Shown here piece by piece: positions 40,036 through 46,339 of a DNA stretch of 47,467 nucleotides. The DNA is taken from NCBI GenBank assembly GCA_965603355.1, contig CBFDCQ010000018.1, positions 1-47,467 on the forward strand. The letters run 5' to 3'. Each line of letters opens with the position of its first letter. Within the stretch, counting starts at the first letter, position 1. The position numbers and the translations under genes are program-made. The DNA comes from CBFDCQ01 sp965603355 (lineage in GTDB: Bacteria > Hydrogenedentota > CAZGCA01 > CBFDCQ01). Under the pieces are notes generated by a model that saw only the letters and a list, made by a program, of their open reading frames with translations, did no database searches and was not told where the DNA came from.

Positions 40036-41001
40036 TCACCCTCTTATCTTTACCTCTAAGCCAAACTGTTGCAGCACGTTCCGTACCGCGTTCAACTTGT
40101 CGTCGGTCGGCGGTTCGGATTTCATCAACTCGCGGTGTTCCGGCAGCCGGGCTGCTTTTTCGATACCACCGCTATTATAGGGTAATACATCTACCCTGCC
40201 GATGCAACCCAGTGACGCGGCGAACCTCCCGCATGCGTCGATGTTCGTCTCGGCGTCGTTAAAGCCCGGAACCAGCGGTATTCTCAGAATCATGTTCGCG
40301 CCGGCCGACGCCAACCATCTGATGTTGTCCAGAATAAGCTCATTCGGCGCGCCGGTAAAACGTCTGTGCGTTTCGCTGTCCATGTGCTTTATGTCGCAGA
40401 GAAACAGGTCGGTTTTCTCGCGGACCCTTTCGAGCACGTCCCGTTCAGCGTAACATGAAGTGTCCACCGTCGTACGCATGTCATGCGATTTGCACCGGGA
40501 CAGGAGTTCACAGAGGAACTCCGGTTGCATAAGCGGTTCGCCGCCTGAAAAAGTCACCCCTCCGGAGGACTCGTCGTAGAAGACGACATCCCTCTCTATC
40601 TCCGCCATGACGTCATCGACGCTCACGTGCCGACCTATGAACTCCCTTGCGCCGGCCGCACACTCTTCAACACACTTTCCGCAGAAGGTACATTTGGCGA
40701 CGTCCGTAACCGGCCTGCCGTCCACCTGCGACACGGCCCCGCTTTCGCAGACTTCGATGCACCGGCCGCAGCCGATGCACCTGTTGGCCTGCAGGCCGTG
40801 TTCCGGGCTGGCCGACCAGCTCTCCGGATTGTGACACCACAGGCACTTCAGCGGACAACCCTTGAAGAACACCGTCGTGCGGATACCGGGACCATCATGA
40901 ATGGCGTACCTCTTGATATCGAATATGACGCCCTCGGCCGATCCGCCGGATTGGCGCGTCGTCTGTTCCTCTTTCCGCTTGTGCGATATACTGGCCAACA
41001 C
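40036..41001 (-). CDS. Glycyl radical enzyme activase (radical SAM)
   Basis: A 321-residue radical SAM activating enzyme that installs the glycyl radical on the downstream enzyme. The SAM cluster motif is GCPLKCLWCHNPE (C49, C53, C56). A two-cluster ferredoxin insert follows (NRCIGCGRCIEVCESG and AKCTFCGKCVEECAAG), as in activases of eliminase-type glycyl radical enzymes but not of pyruvate formate-lyase. Other family elements are SGGEPLMQPEF, DTSCYAERDVLE, DIKHMDSETHRRFTG and RIPLVPGFND. The GTG at 41001 follows AGAGGTAAC. The enzyme gene begins 4 bases after its stop. A strong promoter with a leader hairpin lies ~140 bases upstream, so this two-gene operon is independently transcribed. Confidence 0.93.
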   Translation of the reverse strand: MLASISHKRKEEQTTRQSGGSAEGVIFDIKRYAIHDGPGIRTTVFFKGCPLKCLWCHNPESWSASPEHGLQANRCIGCGRCIEVCESGAVSQVDGRPVTDVAKCTFCGKCVEECAAGAREFIGRHVSVDDVMAEIERDVVFYDESSGGVTFSGGEPLMQPEFLCELLSRCKSHDMRTTVDTSCYAERDVLERVREKTDLFLCDIKHMDSETHRRFTGAPNELILDNIRWLASAGANMILRIPLVPGFNDAETNIDACGRFAASLGCIGRVDVLPYNSGGIEKAARLPEHRELMKSEPPTDDKLNAVRNVLQQFGLEVKIRG

Positions 41002-41121
41002 TCGTTACCTCTAAAACATCCGCAGCTAAGGGCGTTCATTGCCTCGACTTATCATCTCACATCTCTTCTCGGTCAACCGAGCCGGCTTATCATGCAAACC
41101 CGTATGGAGGGTAGTACGCCC

Positions 41122-41173
41122 CCGTGCCGACGATACGGGCACATATTATACGCGGTTTTGGCGGGATAATCAA
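41122..41173 (-). promoter_or_regulatory. Sigma-70 promoter and leader stem-loop of the glycyl radical operon
   Basis: On the minus strand TTGATT (41168-41173), a 17-base spacer and a perfect TATAAT (41145-41150). Immediately downstream, GTGCC and GGCAC can pair around CGTATCGTC (41124-41142), placing a stem-loop at the expected 5' end of the transcript. The leader is ~137 bases long. Confidence 0.65.
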
Positions 41174-41335
41174 CGCGTCGCTAATCTCTCAGCAGCGCCA
41201 TCATCGTGGCCGGTTAGCTGACTCACCACGAAGAACACGAAGGGCACGAAGTCACTTTGCGCCTTTGCGCCTCTGTGTTAAGGACAGGCTCACAGCCTAT
41301 AACCCGGCCTCGACAGAGCCATGCAATCGCTTCCG
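41174..41335. repeat. Composite intergenic repeats, fourth locus
   Basis: CGCCATCATCGTGGCCG (~41196-41212) matches the tail of dispersed repeat copies B and C. It is followed by CACCACGAAGAACACGAAGGGCACGAAG (41223-41250), the TTTGCGCC-TTTGCGCC-TCTGTG block (~41257-41278) and ACAGGCTCACAGCCTAT (41284-41300). Confidence 0.7.
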
Positions 41336-42265
41336 TCATTTTGCGGCTTCGGATGTATCCTGTCTGCGAGTGCGTGCCTCGAGAACGAACATTGCGCCGA
41401 GAATGAGCGCCGCGCCGCACCACTGGTGCAGGATGAAATGCTCTCTTAACACGAACCATGCGATAGCCGCCGCGAACAACGGCTCCAAAAGAAGCATCAC
41501 TGCTGTCCGCTGCGCGGTTGTATAGCGTTGCGCCCGCGTGAAGGCCCAGAAGTTGAACGACGTGGCGACGAGGCCGAGGAAGCCGATGGCCGCATAGGTT
41601 GTGAACGGATAGGCAAATGACCTTGTCTCCTGCCGAATCACGGAGCATAACAGGTTCAGCAGGGCTACGACACTGACCTGGACCGCTGTGAGCACCGTGG
41701 TGTCGTAGCGGTGGCTGTAACGTTTGGTGAGAATCAGGTGAACGGCTACTGCGACCGCGCAGAACAGCGTCAACACATCGCCCACAACGACACCATCGCT
41801 CCAGAATCTTGCCCATCCGTTGTCCATGACCAGCAGGAGCAGTCCCGCCAGGCCCGTCCCGCCTGCCAGCAAGGTCTTTCGCTCGATGGGGACGCGCAGT
41901 GCGACAACCATGAGAAACGGGACCCAGAGTACGGCGGTGCTCAATATGAACGCGCTCTTCGAAGCTGTGGTGGTCAACAGACCAGACGTCTGAAAGGCAT
42001 AACTGACGGAAAGGACCACGCCCAGCAGAGCGCCCGCGCCTGCAGCGCGCCATCGAAGGCCCGGGGCCGCTCCTTTCTGCTCGCGGGGGGTGACAGCCAG
42101 AAGACCCCACAGCACCACGGCGGCCGTGCTGAACCGGAGCGTGAGAAACCAGTGAACCGGTACCGTGCGGATGACTTCTTTGACGACGACGAAGGTGGTC
42201 CCCCAAAACAACATGACGAGAACCAATACGGCTTCGGCCATCAACTGTTTTCGCCGGTCGTTCAT
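41336..42265 (-). CDS. EamA-family (DMT superfamily) transporter
   Basis: A 309-residue integral membrane protein with ten predicted helices in two EamA repeats. Hallmarks are the first-helix segment VMLFWGTTFVVVKEVI, FLTLRFSTAAVVLWGLL, SKSAFILSTAVLWVPFLM and the second-repeat ending VMLLLEPLFAAAIAWFVLRE. Members export or import amino acids, sugars or nucleosides and cannot be assigned by sequence. The start ATG 42265 has only a distant GAGGAG (16 bases), so initiation may be weak; a TATAAT-like -10 occurs ~45 bases upstream. It stands alone on the minus strand between two repeat-rich gaps. Confidence 0.88.
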   Translation of the reverse strand: MNDRRKQLMAEAVLVLVMLFWGTTFVVVKEVIRTVPVHWFLTLRFSTAAVVLWGLLAVTPREQKGAAPGLRWRAAGAGALLGVVLSVSYAFQTSGLLTTTASKSAFILSTAVLWVPFLMVVALRVPIERKTLLAGGTGLAGLLLLVMDNGWARFWSDGVVVGDVLTLFCAVAVAVHLILTKRYSHRYDTTVLTAVQVSVVALLNLLCSVIRQETRSFAYPFTTYAAIGFLGLVATSFNFWAFTRAQRYTTAQRTAVMLLLEPLFAAAIAWFVLREHFILHQWCGAALILGAMFVLEARTRRQDTSEAAK

Positions 42266-42375
42266 TTTGCGCTGACAGAGTCTCCTCGGAAAGGATCAGG
42301 GGAACCGCATTATATAGAATTCCCCACGCGGAACTCCCCGTGACCACGGGATCGTTTTCAAGACATGGGAACTAG

Positions 42376-42568
42376 GGAACTTGCACCTGTTTTGCCCCCT
42401 ACAGGCAGAGAACGGCCTGCGCACACTCTCTGCCACAGTTAAAGAGAACGGCGTGAACCGCCATTTCATCTACATCTAACGGTTTTCGACGGATTTCGAG
42501 GTCGGACGTTCTGCAGCTTCTTAAGACATAGCAGAGTATATGTTTTAGACGCACGCCTGTCAAGCGCC
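42376..42568. repeat. ~195-bp dispersed repeat, copy C (diverged)
   Basis: Follows the order of copies A and B: TTGCACCTGTTTTG, GAGAACGGCGTGAACCGCCAT, CATCTACATCTAACGG, GAGGTCGGACGTTCTGCAG, AAGACATAGCAGAGTATAT and CCTGTCAAGCGCC. Substitutions are more numerous than between A and B. A CACCACCGAG / GACACGAAGAG block follows (~42593-42622). The ~550-base gap before the sirtuin gene otherwise holds no gene. Confidence 0.7.
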
Positions 42569-42812
42569 TTGATCGTGGCAGCACTATTGTCTCACCACCG
42601 AGAACATGACGGACACGAAGAGCCTTAACATCCAAACCGTCATTGTGCCCCACGGCGCTGGGCATCCAAAAGGACTGATTACGACCTTGACAGCGTTCGT
42701 CGCCGCAATTATACTGGCTCACACCGACCGAGAGCGGTCGCGGATGGGCCCATATATGGGAAATCTCGGATAAGTGCCGTGAGCGAGTCGATAAAGGGGA
42801 CGGATTTCTCCT

Positions 42813-43667
42813 GTGAGTGAAAGTACAAGAGAGTTGATCGAACGGGCTGCGGCGAACATCGTCGACTCGAGTTACGCCGTTGCTCTGACGGGTGCCGGAA
42901 TCTCAACCGAATCGGGCATACTCGACTTTCGGGGACCGTCAGGGGTCTGGACCAAAGATCCCGACGCGGAAAGAAGAGCCTACGAGAGTTACCCAAAATT
43001 CTTGAACGATCCCCGGGGATTCTGGGAAGAAGTGTTGACCACTGAGATCAGCTTCGTCCAAGACATGATGCATGCGGTGCCGAATCCGGGTCACCGTGCG
43101 TTGGTTGAGTTGGAAACCATGCGTGTGCTGAAATGGACAATTACCCAGAACATTGACGGTCTTCATGAGAAGGCCGGCTCTGAGAACCTTCTCGAGTACC
43201 ACGGCAGTCTCTTTAAGCTGCGCTGCCCGCAGTGTAACGCCCGGTTCGGCCGTGGTGAATTCGACCTTGACGATATGCTGAGGGAAGGCCTGCTGCCGCC
43301 TCGCTGTACCGCTTGCGACGGAGCGCTTAAACCGGATATCGTCTTCTTCGGCGAGCCGATTCCAACGGACGTCGCGATTCAGAGTGAGGAGGAGGCACGA
43401 AAGTGCGATGTGATGCTCGTTTGTGGCACGTCCGCGGTCGTGTATCCGTTCGCCAGGCTTCCTCGAATAGCAGGGCGGGTCGACTCCTCAAAGATGACTG
43501 AATACCTGTTTGCAGGTTGGAATGCGCCCGCTGCGACGATAGTTGAAATCAATGCCGAGCCCACTCCGTTGACTCATGAAGGGGTCTCAAGCTACCTGAT
43601 CCAGGGTAAAACGGGCGAGATCCTGCCGCGAGTTGTGGAAGCCGTGAAAAGACTGAACACAGGCTGA
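42813..43667 (+). CDS. Sir2-family NAD-dependent protein deacylase (sirtuin)
   Basis: A 284-residue sirtuin that removes acyl groups from lysines using NAD. NAD-binding motifs are LTGAGISTESGILDFRG and TQNIDGLHEKAG; the catalytic His is H130 in EYHGSLF. The zinc site is C138/C141 (CPQC) and C165/C168 (CTAC). The closing Rossmann elements are PDIVFFGEPIP, LVCGTSAVVYPFARLP and VEINAEPTPLT. The start is a GTG at 42813 with GGGGA ~14 bases upstream, a loose spacing. The TGA falls in an ACAGGCTGACAGCCTATGCTAC repeat (43659-43680) shared with 21495-21516. No NAD-consuming defence partner is adjacent, so a housekeeping deacylase is the best reading. Confidence 0.93.
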   Translation: MSESTRELIERAAANIVDSSYAVALTGAGISTESGILDFRGPSGVWTKDPDAERRAYESYPKFLNDPRGFWEEVLTTEISFVQDMMHAVPNPGHRALVELETMRVLKWTITQNIDGLHEKAGSENLLEYHGSLFKLRCPQCNARFGRGEFDLDDMLREGLLPPRCTACDGALKPDIVFFGEPIPTDVAIQSEEEARKCDVMLVCGTSAVVYPFARLPRIAGRVDSSKMTEYLFAGWNAPAATIVEINAEPTPLTHEGVSSYLIQGKTGEILPRVVEAVKRLNTG

Positions 43668-43756
43668 CAGCCTATGCTACTACCGTGGTGAGTTCGGGTG
43701 ACATCAATTCGGGACACACGCAACAAGATGATGAAACAAGTATGTTGCTCCCCGAA

Positions 43757-44455
43757 TTACGAGAGCCGGAAAGGTTTCCCTGACGCGTAGTGTTTCTCGA
43801 ATCGCAGTACACGTTCGATGTACTTGCGCGTCTCGGGATACGGAGGGACGCCTCGATACCTCCTCACCGCATTCGGTCCCGCGTTGTATGCCGCAAGCGC
43901 GAGCTTCTTGTCCCCGTCGAACCGCTTTAACATCTTTGCCAGATAGCCTGTGCCGCCTGCAATATTCTCGTCGGGATCGAACACATTGAGGACACCCATC
44001 TCGGCCGCCGTGCTCGGCATCAACTGCATGAGCCCGCACGCGCCGGAACGAGACTTGGCAAACTGGTCGCCTCTGGACTCGACATGGATTACGGCTTTGA
44101 CCAACGCTTCCGAGAGCCCTCTGCGTTCCGCGTGTAAATCGACGAGATCTCCAATACCATCGAAAAACGGCCCTTGTCCATGACGCCTCCGGGGACCGTA
44201 CGTTTCAATCCGCACACTGCCCACGGCTTCCGTCCACCAGGAATCAGACTTGTCCAGCACGCCGTAAGCGTTGAACGAATCCTGTGAGGAATTGAATGCC
44301 TTTCCAGGAAGATCATGCCGGATCTCACTGAGATGCTCTTCGCCACCGTTTTCCGGTGGAAGGACAGCACACGACAGGTTCGTCAGGCTGAAAATCAACG
44401 TCGCGGTACATAACACTGTGTACCGTCGTTTACCATTCTTACTGCACACCCTCAA
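43757..44455 (-). CDS. Lytic transglycosylase (SLT domain), membrane-anchored
   Basis: A 232-residue protein that cleaves peptidoglycan glycan strands. The N-terminus has a signal sequence with a cysteine at its end (TLIFSLTNLSC), which may be lipidated although the lipobox is imperfect. After a ~70-residue linker comes the SLT domain: catalytic E126 in VIHVESRGDQ, then GACGLMQLMPSTAAEMG, FDPDENIAGGTGYLAKML and ALAAYNAGPNAVRRY, all canonical. It ends with YPETRKYIERVL. The start is a TTG at 44455, five bases after GAGG; a GTG two codons later is possible. It converges with the sirtuin gene and has an attC-like element directly upstream. Confidence 0.9.
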   Translation of the reverse strand: MRVCSKNGKRRYTVLCTATLIFSLTNLSCAVLPPENGGEEHLSEIRHDLPGKAFNSSQDSFNAYGVLDKSDSWWTEAVGSVRIETYGPRRRHGQGPFFDGIGDLVDLHAERRGLSEALVKAVIHVESRGDQFAKSRSGACGLMQLMPSTAAEMGVLNVFDPDENIAGGTGYLAKMLKRFDGDKKLALAAYNAGPNAVRRYRGVPPYPETRKYIERVLRFEKHYASGKPFRLS

Positions 44456-44465
44456 TCTGACCTCT

Positions 44466-44518
44466 CTCTAACCAGCAGGTCTGCGCTCAACCTTCAGGGC
44501 AGACCTTGCACGTTACGC
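44466..44518 (-). repeat. Possible attC-like element upstream of the transglycosylase
   Basis: CTCTAAC (44466-44472) and GTTACGC (44512-44518) are near-complementary ends 53 bases apart, almost the length of attC-like site 1. Inner arms GCAGGTCTGC (44475-44484) and GCAGACCTTGC (44499-44509) pair with one extra base. Read on the minus strand, the extra base falls in the first arm, as in attC. Each end deviates from RYYYAAC/GTTRRRY, so confidence is limited; it could also be a terminator-like stem. Confidence 0.35.
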
Positions 44519-45003
44519 CGACGACGCAGACATAAGACAACACACAATTATCCCGCCAAGAATATGCAATTCCTGTGCCATTCTACCGTAAACCCTGTCG
44601 TGACACAGGTTACACCTCGCATCGGTCGTTGTCATTATTTATACGACCCCCGAAATGTCTACGTAAATGGATATGTCCACCACATTGATTCGGGCGATTC
44701 AACCTGTAATACTATATCCACCAGTCATTTAGGGATGTCTGAGCAACCGATTGATATATGTTGCGGTTTGTCAACATCCGGTGCAGATTCCCAACATTAG
44801 CGAACTGTGAAATGTGTGAAATTGAAGCGGGAGACACACTATGAGCCTTCACCTTCTCCGCCAAGACGGATGTGCTTGGCAATTTGACGCTGGATGATGT
44901 ATGCTATGGCAGGAGGTGGGGTACCGGAGCCAAATCTGAACCCCAAATGGCACCCATCTAGAGACTCACAAGAGAGAATGGATGAGGAAGGAGGAATGTC
45001 AAG
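44519..45003. other. ~485-base AT-richer gap without a gene
   Basis: Markedly less GC-rich than its surroundings. An imperfect dyad AACCCTGT-CGTGAC-ACAGGTT lies near 44592-44612. A short plus-strand frame at 44564-44800 has no ribosome site and no protein-like features. The GH5 gene's ribosome site (AAGGAGG) is at the right edge. Nothing else is recognised. Confidence 0.45.
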
Positions 45004-46080
45004 ATGACGGGATTCACACCGATTGCGATATTGGCGGTGCTGGCGATGTCTCTTGCCGGAGCAGCTGAAGGGGATGTCGATGGTATCCAGCCTCGGTGGT
45101 CGACGGAGAAAGCGAACGAATGGTACTCCAAGCTGCCATGGCTCGTGGGATGCAACTTCACCCCAAGTACCGCTATCAACCAGCTGGAGATGTGGCAGGA
45201 GGATACGTTCGACCCGGAGACTATCGACCGGGAACTCGGGTGGGCCGCCGACATCGGTTTCAATACCGTGCGGGTGTACCTCCACGACCTGCTCTGGGAG
45301 GATGACGCGGAAGGCTTCGAGAAGCGCATCAACCGTTACCTGGAGATCGCCGACAGCCACGGTATCAAGACTTTGTTCGTTATCTTCGACGATTGCTGGA
45401 ATCATTATCCGAAGCTCGGCAAACAGCCTGAGCCCAAGCCGGGCACGCACAATTCCGGCTGGGTACAAAGTCCCGGTGAAGCTATAGTTCTGGATTCGTC
45501 CCAATGGGAGCGCCTGGAACGCTATACGAAGGGCATTCTGAAAGCCTTCAGCGGCGACGACCGCATCCTCATGTGGGACCTTTACAACGAACCCGGCAAC
45601 CAGGATCTCGAAGACCGCAGCTACCCCTTCGTGAAGAAGGCGATAGAGTGGGCACAGGCTGCCGATCCATCCCAGCCTCTGACCATCGCAGAATGGAGTC
45701 GCGAGGATAGCTTCAACAGACTGAACGCGATCCAACTGGCCGGGTCGGACGTGATCACCTTCCATGAGTACAACACCTTCGACAGCCTGAAGGAGCGTAT
45801 CCAGCGGTTGAAGAAGCTCGGCCGCCCGGTCATCTGCACGGAGTACATGGCGCGGACGCGCGGCAGCCGATTCGAGACGTTTCTGCCCGTCTTCAAGTGG
45901 GAGAACGTGGGCTGTTACAACTGGGGTCTGGTGAGCGGTAAGACTAATACTATCTACCAGTGGGACACTGTCCTGGACCACGAGCCGGATCCGTGGTTCC
46001 ACGACATCTTTCGGAAAGACGGCACACCGTACCGCGAATGGGAGGTCCGTCTCATTCGTGAACTAACCGACCGAGAGTAG
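45004..46080 (+). CDS. Secreted GH5-like glycoside hydrolase
   Basis: A 358-residue TIM-barrel glycosidase with a signal peptide (FTPIAILAVLAMSLAGA). The mature protein opens with WSTEKANEWYSKLPWLVGCN, the start of GH5/cellulase-type barrels. The strand-4 motif DLYNEPGN carries the acid/base E196, and the strand-7 motif VICTEYMAR carries the nucleophile E280. W and N residues typical of substrate subsites occur in FVIFDDCWNHYP and VGCYNWGLVSGKTNT. Activity could be mannanase, glucanase or another beta-glycosidase; it cannot be settled by eye. Start ATG 45004 follows AAGGAGG. It appears monocistronic and converges with the cupin-like gene. Confidence 0.88.
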   Translation: MTGFTPIAILAVLAMSLAGAAEGDVDGIQPRWSTEKANEWYSKLPWLVGCNFTPSTAINQLEMWQEDTFDPETIDRELGWAADIGFNTVRVYLHDLLWEDDAEGFEKRINRYLEIADSHGIKTLFVIFDDCWNHYPKLGKQPEPKPGTHNSGWVQSPGEAIVLDSSQWERLERYTKGILKAFSGDDRILMWDLYNEPGNQDLEDRSYPFVKKAIEWAQAADPSQPLTIAEWSREDSFNRLNAIQLAGSDVITFHEYNTFDSLKERIQRLKKLGRPVICTEYMARTRGSRFETFLPVFKWENVGCYNWGLVSGKTNTIYQWDTVLDHEPDPWFHDIFRKDGTPYREWEVRLIRELTDRE

Positions 46081-46099
46081 TCGAAATTCAGGGACAGAG

Positions 46100-46246
46100 G
46101 GGCTGTTGAAGAAGTCCCTGCACACAACCGGACGTCATTCTGAGCGAAGCGAAGAATCTCGCTTTCCCGGGGTTGTTCAGACGCCAGATCCTTCGTCCGC
46201 CACGGCGGACTCAGGATGACACCTAAATGCACTTTTTCAACAACCC
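46100..46246. mobile_element. MITE-like element with nested palindromic repeat
   Basis: Imperfect terminal inverted repeats GGGCTGTTGAAGAAGT (46100-46115) and ACTTTTTCAACAACCC (46231-46246), 14 of 16 complementary. The GGGNTGTTGAAAAAGT type resembles ends of known insertion sequences. Inside is a palindrome (46134-46220) of the GTCATTCTGAGCGAAGCGAAGAATCT type. No transposase. It lies between convergent genes. Confidence 0.65.
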
Positions 46247-46339
46247 TACAGACTGCCAATTTGCATCTACCCTGCTGGAAAAGAGGTGCGGTCCCCGAAC
46301 GAGCGCTTCATGCCGGGGTATATCACGGACTCCTCCAGC

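Noticed and set aside
41223..42347. 374-codon frame overlapping the EamA transporter on the same strand
   Set aside because: Out-of-frame shadow; the transporter frame has ten convincing helices.
42813..43667. Sirtuin considered as an antiphage Sir2 effector
   Set aside because: Compact housekeeping-type sirtuin with a full zinc site and no Argonaute, helicase or STAND partner beside it.
44564..44800. 78-codon frame in the gap before the GH5 gene
   Set aside because: No ribosome site, no protein-like pattern; AT-rich spacer.
44839..46002. Minus-strand frame of 387 codons opposite the GH5 gene
   Set aside because: Antisense shadow; the plus strand has signal peptide, both catalytic glutamates and a strong ribosome site.
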